DNA of 64,000 nt, taken from positions 3,038,001-3,102,000 of the forward strand of contig JAGUCH010000005.1 in NCBI GenBank assembly GCA_019096065.1, read 5' to 3'. Numbering within the stretch: the first letter of the stretch is position 1; every line of letters begins with the position of its first letter. Positions 37,727-49,061 of the stretch are shown one piece after another. Under the pieces are notes generated by a model, which was not told the origin of the DNA, ran no database searches, and saw only the letters and a list, made by a program, of their open reading frames with translations. Position numbers and translations under genes: made by a program. This stretch comes from Paracyclopina nana. Its lineage: Eukaryota > Arthropoda > Copepoda > Cyclopoida > Cyclopettidae.

Positions 37727-40700
37727 ATGGATCGGGGCTCGCCGGGCATAGCGGCAGCAGCCGCGGCCGCGGCTGTCGCAGCTGCGGCCGCAGCCTCGAT
37801 ACGCACGACTACGGCCTCTTCTTCCGATCTGCACTTGGGCCTGCCTCTCGGCCTCGGGGCTGCCCTGGCGGCTGTCAACAGCCCGCGAGGCGCGGCCAAG
37901 CGCAAAGCCTCGTCCATTACGACCACTCCGTTGACACCCGCGTCATCATTATCATTATCCTCGTCATCGCTGGCAGCTCCGGCTGCCACACCGACATCAG
38001 CAGCTCCAGGTTGGCCAAGAATTTTTTGCACACAATGCACTTTGCGGCGGCGCCGCCATTTTTGCTGCGAGCAGCCAGACGTCTTTATGGGGACATTTTT
38101 GCACTCGCGCTAAAAGAGCGTCTGGCTTTTGGCGATGAAGGGCTCAAGAGTGACCTAGATGCTTATCTCAAAAAACAAATGATGACGGTATCTCTTTTCC
38201 CCTTTTTTGCAGTGGCTGTGACAAGTCACCCGAGCAACGAGTCCGAGCTACAAATTTATCGGGTGCTGCAGAGGGCCAACCTCCTTTCCTACTATGACAC
38301 CTTTATTGCGCAAGGTAAGCACCGTGAGTTGCTCTTGTTGGTAGCCTCCCATGATGATGCTCATATCTCATTATTAGGTGGAGATGACGTTCAGCAGCTC
38401 TGCGAGGCCGGCGAGGCCGAGTTCCTCGAGATCATGGACTTGGTCGGCATGGCCTCGAAGCCCATGCACGTGAGGAGATTGCAAAAAGCTCTGCAGGAAT
38501 GGGTTCAAAATCCAGGTATGTGTTGTTCTCTCGTCTCTTCTGGTGTAGCAGAGAGAACCTTTCAATTTGGGAATGGCAGCGCCATGCAATGCACGATATC
38601 ACGCGCGCGTCCGGCTAAAAGGGCTTTTTATGTATTGAATAAAATTGGATCTCGTGCTACCTATCACGCCGTGAGCTGGGAGAGCACTATGTATTACATA
38701 GTTGCTGAAGCAGCAAAGGAGAAACGAGTTTCTATTGATTTTCAAGCGTTTAGAAATGTGTGGCATGCTTGCCGCACATTTGCACTGATGATTCACATAT
38801 GTTTGTCGTGATAAAATTAATACTATACACACTGAGGCAACAATTGCACACCATGGCAAAAAATAACGAAAAAAACCTCCGGCCTTATCGCTGAACAGCG
38901 AACAAGAACAAGAAGCCGTTTTAACGAGCAATTTTTTTTGCCTCTCCTCGTAATGCCGGCCAAAAAGCACAATTAATAACGAAGAGCTCGCTGGTTAGGT
39001 GGAACAAATGAGCAGCAGCCCATTTTCCCATTCATTTCAGCCAACATAATTCGTAATTCGTGGTAGCAGCGAGTGTAGTAGCGTGTCTGAGCCCGTTTCT
39101 TGAAACTCCATAAAAACCAGCTCTTTTTCTCCTCAAGAAATCTCCATTGATTCATTATAGTCGACTCATGCAGTAGCTCGGTAATTAGCAAAAACTCATC
39201 ACTCCGAGTCTTCAAAATCCTTGCATGAGAATGACCACTTTGGCCCATTAGTGCCAAAGACATTGGTGGCGCCGCCATAACAATAATACCTATATATACG
39301 CAATATTAGCGAAAAAAACCCGAGCTAATTAGATTTTCCCACAACTTGTTGTACATAGGTCTGTTTCAAACCCCCCTGGTGCCACTGAGTAACTTTTCGG
39401 CCCCGAGCGCGGCCGCAGCTGTGATACGGGCCTCCACGTCGAATGTGACGGCCCCGCCCCCGCCCATCGGGTCCCGTCCAGCGAACGACCCGCTGTCGCT
39501 CATCAGCAGCGGCTCGTTGACCGGCACGCCCCTCATGTCCGCCTCAGCCTCCGGATCTCGGGGGTCAGTGTCGCCCCCCTCGGGTCCCATGGGAGGCGCC
39601 CTCGAGAAGTCCAACTCGTCGGCCCCCCACTCGCCCTCGCCCGTGGGGGGCCTGATGGCCAAGGAGAACTCCAATAGCCAGCCCGGGGGCGCGCCATCTC
39701 CGACCTACTCACAGGTACGCTCAAGTCGGCGAAGCTCGCGCCATCTGTTGTAAAGCGCTTTCTTTCACCTAGAGTGGTCAGGAATATCCCCCCTTGTCGT
39801 CGTCCCCGTTGCAGCTCACGCCCTCGTTGGTGGAGTCGCAGATCCAGAGGATCGCAGACACCGCGGAGAACCTCATCAAGGCCATGTCACAAACGGTGGA
39901 GACCAAGCAGCTAAAAAACAACAAGAAAGTCAGCAAGGAAGTAGAGGTTCGTACTTTTTCAATTGAAAACTCAATCCTGACTCGTAACTCTGTTTTTATT
40001 ATTTCCAGATGGTTTTGTCCATGCCCAACGAAGACCCTCGGAAGTTGGAGGAAATCCGGAGGTTTTCCGCCATCTACGGCAGATTCGACTGCAAGCGAAA
40101 ACCAGAGAAGCCATTGACCCTTCATGAGGCATGTGGCCTTTTTTTAACGTAATTTTGGCGACTGAATAATTGTAGCGCTAATTTTGCAGGTGTCGGTGAA
40201 CGAGGCCGCAGCTCAGTTGTGTTTAAGAAAGCCCATTCTGCTGATGAGGCGAGACGAGCTTTTCCCACTGGCGAGACAAGTTGTTCGGGACTCCGGGTAT
40301 CAATACAGCAAAGGCCACTCGAGGTCGCAGTTCCAGGCCGGCTATCCCAGCAAGATTTTCGGCCTGGGATCCTCGACAAAAAGTGGCGACGACGAAAACA
40401 GCCGCGATTCTTCGAACGGAGGAGGAAGCCAAAGTGAACCTGCCAAAAAACGGAGCCGATATTCGGACATCGAGGATAGCAACACCATGAAAAAGGTAGG
40501 CTAGCTACTTCATTTTCAATCTGCACAACAAAGGAGAAAAAAGGGAGGGCTTTCTCTTGTGACCGCGATCTCGTCCACCCTCTTTAAATTGACCACAAGT
40601 ACATGCAAAAATTAGGGATACCTACTAAAAATGTATCCGAAGCTCGTATAATGTTAGAAGATATAGCGTTCGCTCATCAAATTACGAGAAGGCAAAAAAA

Positions 40701-43700
40701 GCAAAGCCCCCGTCATTATTTTATCGAAGCTCATCAAGCCACGATGAAATCTTTACTACTCAGTCATTAAAGTGAATGCTATGTGGTATAGCAAGGAGGG
40801 TAGAGGCAAAATTCGTTGCAGTAATCCATTTGCTCATCCTGTGCAAAAAAAAGTTGGAGCATGAGATGAACAAAGAAGAAGAAGACCTAAAGGCGCTGCT
40901 GCAGTTGCCAATCTTGACTTTTTGCACGCTGGCCGAGCTGCTCGGGAGTTGTTGCCAGTTTTTCCCCGATGAGCTCTTTTGCAGGCTTGGATGAAAATGG
41001 CCGGCGTTTTTTCCCGTCTCCCCGGCCGCCGACGCCATTTTCTCAGGATTCTTCTTCTTGTGCAGAAAATGGCAAAAAACATGGCCGTCCTCCTCCTCTT
41101 CTTCTTTCTCAATGCTATTTTCCCCAGACCATAAAAAGGAAAATCGATATTATGGCATTGTAGCAAACTCGTAGTGGCGACGACGGCCGTTTGCAGCCAT
41201 CTAGAATTATTATTGCGAGATAGCATAATAAAGTTGAGAAATTGCAGGCCATTTTCGGAGGACGCTTTTTACAAACATGCTACAGCAGCAGCGGCCAAAT
41301 TGCCAGAGGTCTTTTTTTACTTCTTCGTCGCATCAGCATGCAGATTTAATGGCCGATTAGTCTTGGCCAGAAAAAGCAGCTCTTCTGACCATGCAGCTGT
41401 GAAATTGGCGTCCAATTGAACGGATGGATCTAATAATAATTGTGAACTTCATAAGTATCTGGCTTTTTCAAGTTGAGCTGTGTCGTCGCATGCAGGGCGC
41501 CAATAGCCGGGGACATAAAGATAATAATGAGTGGCCATCAAGCCAGGCTAGATTTATTATTTCCGATTGCCATTAAGAAGTTAGTAGTGCACACATTTTT
41601 TGGCATGGCTGGGACACTCTGTTGTTGTCGTCGTCGTCGACGTTGGCGCTGGCTTGATTGGAGGAAGTAGCTGTGTGCAAAAAACTCCCGAGGTAAACAT
41701 GAAAAATGGTTTGGCTATGGATGATAAAAACCGAAGCATTTTTGCAAGCCCACTCGCCTCTGGAATGTGGCGTGCAATTTACCTACAGCAACAACAACAG
41801 CAACTACCCTTTTGCGAATTTTCAGCTGCGGCCATATTTTTTTTTTCGCAAATTGCCTCACGTTTCACTGCTGCTGGTGCAGCAAGGTAGCAGCATAAAA
41901 GGCTGCTGCGTTTGACGGTTAACTAGCTACAACAATAATCAAAGAAGAGTTGACCTATTATTTATGGAGAAGAAGTCGGCAGCGGGCTTCAGGGGGGTCG
42001 TGAAGTTAGTTGCATTGTTGTTGTTCTTTCTGCAGACGAGACTTGACAAGTCAAAAGGATCTCTTTTTTTATAGCAACATGACTCGTTGCAAAATTTGCA
42101 ACGACCTACAACCAACCGCCTTCTATAATGTGAGGGGTGCCTTCAAACCAGCCAATTCTAGCACCTCTACCTCTTGCCAAAATAAAATTCGCCAAATTGA
42201 GTTCCAGTTGTGCTGGCCACGTCGTTTCCCGACTGGGCGCTTTGTTTTCTATTGCTGAAAGTGGCTTTTTTAAAAGCGAAATGAATACTTTCAGAAATGG
42301 CATAGTATTCAGCTGTCATTTCCCAACTTGATACCTTTGTTTTGTCTCTGAAGCCTGAAAGTGGCTGTTTTTGCTCTGGAGAAGAAAGATTTGCGAGAGA
42401 GGCAGTTTATAACGTTTCTTGTTGATCCTCAAGATGCGGCTGGTGAGGGGCAAGCCTGCTATAATTCGAGGAGTTAGTTGGCAGTTTGTGCAAAACGACT
42501 TTTATATCTTGGCCTGTATCTAGAGTTGAGTCGTTGGGACCAACTTTTTATGTCCATCGCCAACAGGGTGATGCATCAAGGAGGAGGGCCTGGTCATCTA
42601 CACTCCAACATAATAAAATAATTAGCTCGGTTGCTGCTGCAATAAAGTCCCCCCTTTTTTTGCACATTGCGTCATTAGTTTGATGGCTATGGCTGGTGGG
42701 GCATTAATGCCTGGCAAAAATAAGGTTTTTATGATGTTTTGGCAGGGATTGATGGCGAGCCCATTTTTATTGTGCCAAAAATAAATTCGCCGAGAGCGGA
42801 CGACCAAAAAACACATGAAGGGGGCTTTTTTGCCAACGCAATAACAACATGAGCTGCAAGGGTTTCTTCTTCTTTTCGCCATGATGTTGCTACGAAGTAC
42901 TAAAGTAAAACGGGAGCTTTGATATCAGCCCGACGACGACGACCTACATTCCTCAGTGTGTCATCATTTCAACTACAACTTCGCTGCTGTATTTTCCGAG
43001 CAGGCAAAACAATACCTCATGACATGGCGGAAAATGATGAATGATTCCGATGTCATGAATGAAAAAACTAAAGACCTGCATATACGTGTTAGCGAGCGGA
43101 CTACGTACATCCAGCGCTTTAGAAAAAACTGTCGTCTCGTTAAAGAGAATAATCATATAATTGATTTTGCAGGAACGCTTCGAGCGGATCACTGAGGAGC
43201 TCCGACAGTTAGGCGATCGCGTTGAAGAGTTGAAAATGGCTGCCAATCAAGCCCAGAGTGCCAATGATTTGGCCGCACTCCATGCCATAGGGACGCAATT
43301 GGAAATGTTTCAGGCGAGGCAAAACCGATTGCTGCAGGAGCATCACTCTCATCTACGGTAATTTGGAATAAAGTTCGCTCGTCTCTGCCCGCCGTGCGGA
43401 CTTGGCGCAAATTTTTGTCCTGAAAAATGGCGTTTTTGAAAGTGGCCACCTTTATTGGTGGCGGTCCATCCCCTGTCCAGCCAATCCCCGCATTTGCTCG
43501 CTTCAGAGATTTGGCCCAAAAATTACAGGTTCCCAGGATTTGAGCGGCCAAAGGCTCCCCAAACGGTCAATTAGACAAAAGGGGATTTTTGCAAAATTTC
43601 AACCCCTAGCTCACGTCCATAAATAGGCTGCTTGACATTTTTAGTCTGCATACCGTCTAGACGCTTCAAGTGATGCTACAGCTCAAGGGGATCGTAAAAC

Positions 43701-44693
43701 GAGCTTCATGTTGGCCCTTCTTATTATTCCAGATTTCGAGGCCGGGTGTCGACCTCGTCGGATCCGGAACGACCGGACTCCGAGGATGAAGAGGAATCGC
43801 AAATGTCCTATTCGAACACGAGCTCTCCCAATCCACACCAGTCACATATTAGTTCTCAGCACGGAGGCTCTTACGTAAGTGATTGTGATCTCACAGCCTC
43901 TTGAAGATTTTTCGCGAACGTTACTAGGGATTTCTCCTGTTTTTTATTTTTATAGTAGGTTAAAAATTGGCCATTTTTAATCTTTATATCAACCTACTGA
44001 ATTGAACAGTGATTGTTCAAGATTTTATATGCTATCCTTTCATTGATAAGCGTATGTATTGTATAGAGATGCGAAGTTTTACGTGAATGGCATCGAACCT
44101 GTGGAATTAGCATAACAAAGCAAAAGGTTCCGCATTTGTCGAAACTGAGAGCTGCAATTCACCAGAATTTGTCTCCCGTTTTAAAAATACATTCACCTGC
44201 TTGGTAACGCACTCTCACATAAAAGCTAGACATTCGAAAGTTCAATCGGACCTTTAGCAAGGCTGTGAGGCCTTTTTTTCCCTTTTTGTCCTTTTGAATT
44301 TGAATATTTTTCCATTTTTCGCTGTAGGTTCTCTCGGCTAGTGGTGGTCAAATCATAGCTGTACAAAATCCCGCTCTTTCAATGTCCGGCGCTCTGCCTA
44401 TGCGAAGTTCATCAAGCCCAACGAGCAGTTCAAGTGTCCGAGACTCAAACTCTTCGAGCCTGGTGAATCTCCTCAACTTGTCACGTGGCCACGTGGCAGC
44501 TGCGTCAGCTGTCGCGGGCCCCACAGGAAACGGAAAAGAACACAATGCAAAGAAAATGGCGGCGGCCTCGTCGACCACTCAACTTCACAGCGATGACGAA
44601 GAAATGACTTTCAAACAAGAACCGGCCTCTCCTCCCTCTGCAGCCTCCAGGGCCTCACCATCTACTGCGACAAATGCAAATGGCAAAAACTAA
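37727..44693 (+). CDS. nab: NAB (NGFI-A/EGR-binding) transcriptional co-regulator
   Basis: Ten exons: 37727-38009, 38213-38314, 38378-38515, 39359-39714, 39773-39946, 40009-40128, 40190-40495, 43173-43357, 43733-43874, 44328-44693. Phases close throughout, giving 723 residues. NCD1 (about residues 104-175) is near-identical to the family: [38 protein letters not shown] and [16 protein letters not shown]2 (about 300-440) shows [33 protein letters not shown] and [12 protein letters not shown]. The linker is Ser/Pro-rich and the C-terminus Ser-rich, with MTFKQEP resembling the SUMO consensus (psi-K-x-E) at the NAB C-terminus. NABs bind EGR/Krox zinc-finger factors (Rotund/Squeeze in fly) and recruit repressor complexes in the nucleus. 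Exon 1 encodes a poly-Ala run. The intron after 40128 begins with GC (GAG|GCATGT), required to give [13 protein letters not shown]. Confidence 0.94.
37751..37795 (+). repeat. Poly-alanine tract in Nab exon 1
   Basis: Mixed GCN codons encode about 15 alanines interrupted by one valine ([16 protein letters not shown]). Codons are mixed (GCG, GCA, GCC, GCT), so it is not a pure trinucleotide expansion. Such tracts are common in transcriptional repressors. Confidence 0.85.
40496..43172 (+). other. Large Nab intron (2.7 kb)
   Basis: Bounded by AAG|GTAGGC and TTTTGCAG|GAA, phase 0. No internal exon recognised. It contains GCAAAAAA/TTTTTTGC words and short trinucleotide runs. Open frames within it lack splice-compatible, family-like sequence. 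Confidence 0.7.
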
Positions 44694-45626
44694 AAGAAAA
44701 TTGTTGCATTTTTGCCCTCCCCACCCAAAAAAAGCAACTCTTATGCTCCCTTATGATGATGAAATCATTGATGATACTCAGCTTGAAATTGCATCTCACA
44801 TGAAATCTTCTTTTTTTAATTTCTCCTTTCTTTAGACGACTTTTCTCGTGCGCTTTTTAAGGTGCAGTAAAAGTAAAAAGTAACTTCTTCATGACTGTGA
44901 TAAACTTACTGAAAAAGTACGTAAGCAAAAAATCCTGGTGTTCGTTCGAAAAGAAGAAAAAGACCAACAGTTCGGCTCCAAGCAAAATTAATTAACAATG
45001 CGTAAAGGAAAGACAAAATTGAGCGCTGTGATTTCATACGTAAGAAGAGGATTCTGTAAGAATTACAGTACTACGTAAAGAAAATCAAAAAAGAAAAGAA
45101 TTTGGCCAAGTCTCAGATCTACTATGTTTGGTGAAATTGAAAATTTCAAGAGTTGAAAAGGAAAAAACACTTTGTGAGCTTCAACAGTACGTAAAACGAC
45201 AAAAATAACCTTACTTATATATACACACAACACACACCTTTTACACGAGAATCATCGGCGAAAAAAAAAATAAGCGTGTGATACACATTTCTCTCAATCA
45301 TTGTACAAATCATGTAATAGTAAAATATTAGTATGTTACTATGCTGCTGCTGATGGCGAAATATGCTCCTGCTTACAATATCCCATGTTTATGAAACATG
45401 TTTGATGAAATCAATTTTGCATTGCTACAATTGCTTGCTTTTCTGCCAAAAAAAGAACAGCCAGAAAAAAACTTAAAAAAGAAAACGCGACAACATCAAC
45501 CACCCCTTTTGAATTTAAGAAATTCTGCGAAATTACACTGCAACACCAGCAACATAAATGTTTATCTTGTGATACAACTATCTACTACTACACACAATGT
45601 TCAATTTTAAATGGAATGAAAAAAAA

Positions 45627-45632
45627 ATAAAC
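45627..45632 (+). terminator. Possible poly(A) signal of Nab
   Basis: AATAAA about 930 bp past the Nab stop, in an A-rich tract; a second hexamer lies about 80 bp on. Positional inference. Confidence 0.35.
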
Positions 45633-46352
45633 CAATTGTCGTCGTGTGGCTTTTTTAAAAGGCCAAAAAGTAACGGCTCTGTCACGTTTTTTCTCCACCG
45701 ACGGGAATAAATAGATGCATTTTCACTAATACGTAGCATGCACACGTACGCAAATAACCGACAAAAAAGAGAGAGCTTCTCTGATGTCTCACGAATTTTA
45801 ATTGATCCTTTAATTGCAGATGTTTCCGTACAGCCGAGGCTGCTAGGGCTGGAAAAAAAGTAACGACTTGAAATGCAAAGCACTGTAGCTAATTGACATG
45901 ACTCGCATACATATGAGCTTTTTTTGGTGAGGCGCATAAAGCACACAACAAGGGTTTTTAAATGCAAGCTCTGTTTTTTCCAGACTTCTTTTCTGTTTTC
46001 GCGCATTTCTGAGCATTTATGTATGCCCAGTGAGTAAAATTGTGATTTGGATCATTTTTTTACTGTTTCCCATTCAAAATCTCAACATGACAATAAATGA
46101 TGATGCAAATGCGATGATTATCAACTTTCACACTCTGTGAGCAGCAAGACCGAATAAGTACAAAAAGTATAGCAGTGCAGGGGAAAAACTCCTTCATTCA
46201 ATCCCTTTGTGAACTGTTGTGGTTATTAACACAATAATTTTCTTAGTATATTCTCAGGAAATAAATGATCATGCCAAGTCATTACCGCGTGAAATACTCG
46301 GGGACTTTTTTGCAGCCCCCCTCACAATTTTCCATTAAGGGTTTCGGCCTCT

Positions 46353-46372
46353 GTGCTGCTGCTGCTGCTGCT
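46353..46372 (+). repeat. CTG/GCT trinucleotide microsatellite
   Basis: About six perfect GCT units in non-coding DNA; a similar run lies at 47148-47166. Confidence 0.85.
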
Positions 46373-48086
46373 CAGGGGCAAAAAAGGCCAACTTTGGTTT
46401 TTCAATTGGCTAACAACAATTCTCCTATGTCATCGCATCATGACACACATATAACCACGAATTGGCCCTATAAAAAAAGGAAGGACCAGGACGGACTTCC
46501 TAAGTAGACCAAAGCAGTTTTTTCCCCACTTCTATGAAAATCAAGGTTTCATCTTCGACAAAAAATGGCAACCAGCTTCAAATAATGAATAACTGGAGTT
46601 TATCGAGTTTTCAAAGAGGCTTCGTTTTTGTGCCTAGATTCAACAGAAACTTCAGGTTATTTAAACATTGAATCATGTGTGCGTGTGGCAAGTACACAAG
46701 GGCCAATGCCCTTTTCCGCTAAAATGCTAGCATAGCATAGATGAGACATTTTTTTGCTTACCATTCGTCAACGTGTACAATTTCCACATAGTGTTCCCCT
46801 CCCTGCGCTTGTATAGAAAGAGAGGAGGTGAAAAACTTTAGAGGAGGAAGTTCTCAACTCACTACATACTAAGAACGGGAGAGAGAGAGAGACGGCAAAA
46901 AAGTGCAACAAGTCACCTGAATTTGAAGGAAGGGCAGAAAAAACGCGAGGAGACCCCGAGGGATGGAAGACAAAAGTCGGTAAGGGTCGGGGGATGGTCA
47001 CATTGTGGGTAAAAGCGTCCAATGCCATGCTACCTCGAGAAAAAAGGCTAGCCCCTATGAAGCAAAAAAGGCTCCTTTTTATCTATGAGGTTTTCCTCCC
47101 TGTGCTCTGTTGGGAAAGTTCACAATATCGATCGATAGGGCAGAAAAGCTGCTGCTGCTGCTGCTGAAGAGGACAAAGGATATGATGCGAAATTGCAATA
47201 AGTACCCCACTTCTCAAGTGAAAGGCCTCGTACACGCCCACACTCTCGTCACTTTTTTTATTGGCGCGAGCGTTTTAATTTGTGACAAGTAGAACAAAAA
47301 ATGGGAGAGCTCTATTTGAAAAGGAGATTGTGAGAGAAGCAGAACTGGGTCATGCTTTATTATTATCAAGCACTTTACCCAATTAAGGCAGTCATAAAAA
47401 TCAACTTTTTTCCAGGCAAATTCGACTAACCCGCAGGGTTAAAATCGAGATAAACACTCTGCGTTCACTATAGTATAAATCATGCGCAGCTAAGCAGGAT
47501 CGAGTAGTGACCCCGATATTTTTTTCCGCAGCAAATACAGTGCTGTTGTAGCTGCGAAAATCGAGATAAACCCTGATAAAAAGCATCTTTTTATCAAGGC
47601 AAGGCGAAGGGACAATGACCCGAGCATATATGAAGCAGAGCCCCAGTTTTTCGCAGCAAAATCTTGTGTTAGCAAACTTTTTATGCGCGGGGATCGGATC
47701 ATCAATTATAACCTGTTATTACTGGCTGTCATCTATTATATCCAAATTAATTACTCATTTTGGCTGCGCCCCCAAAAAAGTCGAATTCCCATACGAGATA
47801 GCGCACAAAGGATTCGAGTGGAAATCCGCTTCTTGTCCTTCATGAAATGTCGGCAAGCATTGCCTGAATACTTAACTTGCATTTACTTTTTACTCACTTA
47901 GCGCCAGGTCATTAAAACACGCGGAGGCTTTTTTCCCCACGAGTCGTCAGCAAAGAGGACTGAAAGATACCATATGAAGTTGATGGAAGTCAATTTATTA
48001 GAAAAAGTTGCGGCTTGGCTGCGAGAGCAAAAAGGCGATCGTCGTTTCGTGGGGGTAATTTTTTGCAGGGAAGCGAAGCCGACGAA

Positions 48087-48108
48087 GGAGCGAGCGAGCG
48101 AGCGAGCA
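48087..48108 (+). repeat. GAGC tetranucleotide microsatellite
   Basis: Five consecutive GAGC-type units in non-coding DNA. Confidence 0.8.
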
Positions 48109-48843
48109 AGGCGGATGACCAAAAAGAGCTCCTACGACTTTTTGTGCCCCTTCATGTGCCCCTCTGTGGCCTCCTTAGAATTAGAAGATCAGAGCGACAT
48201 CACAAATCTGGGACATTCGCCTTTTTTGCGCCTTCCTCGCGCGCCCTACAACTAGCCACATTTTTGCTCGTTAATGCAAAGTTTTGATATGATTTGTATA
48301 GTTGAAGCACGTGTGCTCGCGTCCAACAATTCAGTAGTAGTAACCCTAGGGGTGAGGGGGGCAGTGGCAAAAAAAAGTGGAGCACATGAGCAAAAAACTG
48401 AATGGGAAATAAATGGCATTCATATGTGGGATTTTTACAACAGCTTTTGAACAAGTGTCATTGACTTTGTGATAGCAGAATAAAGAAGCCACTTATTGGC
48501 ACAAAAAATGGCAGCAGCAGCATAAATAAATAGTGCTAGGTTAGACAATCACTTTTTGCGTATAGAGAGTATTCAAGATTCGAGGCCAGCTCCTCACATC
48601 TGTTTATGTTAGAGCTTGACAACTACTATATACTTCTTCTACGTTTGCTCCTACTAAGCTGCTGATAACAGCAAGTGATGATTAATTAGCCCGATTTCCA
48701 ACCACACAATTAATCATGATTGGCATGGCTGATTTTTGACAAATCAAATGTAAATCAGTCCACTGGAAATGTCATTATCACCAAGTACTCTAGCTTACTT
48801 AATGTAGCAATGGGTCTTTAACGCACTATTAGCACTTTTATCC

Positions 48844-48879
48844 TTTTTTGCCACCGCCGCGCGGTGAAGTGGCAAAAAA
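48844..48879. repeat. Perfect 11-bp inverted repeat (hairpin)
   Basis: TTTTTTGCCAC at 48844-48854 pairs with GTGGCAAAAAA at 48869-48879 around a 14-nt GC-rich loop. The arms match the GCAAAAAA word common in this part of the window. Confidence 0.7.
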
Positions 48880-49039
48880 TGCCTTAAATTGTATTTCCAC
48901 GGCTTGAAAGACGTCCAACATAGTGAAACAAGTGTGTTTTTACCGAGGAAAGTAATTAAAGCTAACAAAAAAATGGCAGAGCCTCTCTCGTAAAAAAAGC
49001 TAATGATGTTACAACAACCTCATTCGATAATTACTTGAT

Positions 49040-49045
49040 TTTATT
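49040..49045 (-). terminator. Poly(A) signal of the photolyase gene
   Basis: Minus-strand AATAAA only 16 bp past the stop codon, implying a very short 3' UTR. Confidence 0.55.
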
Positions 49046-49061
49046 TTTGTTGGTGAGGAGA

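Larger units (their letters stand above)
44694..49061. other. Nab 3' UTR and intergenic DNA up to photolyase
   Basis: Plus-strand AATAAA at 45627-45632 could end a Nab 3' UTR of about 0.95 kb; another lies near 45706. The rest is AT-rich with CTG runs at 46353-46372 and 47148-47166, a GAGC run at 48087-48108, and a perfect hairpin at 48844-48879. No coding sequence recognised. Confidence 0.5.

Noticed and set aside
37678..38811. 377-codon plus-strand frame across Nab exons 1-3
   Set aside because: Reads through introns; the Nab exon structure with family similarity explains the NCD1 part, and the rest is out of frame.
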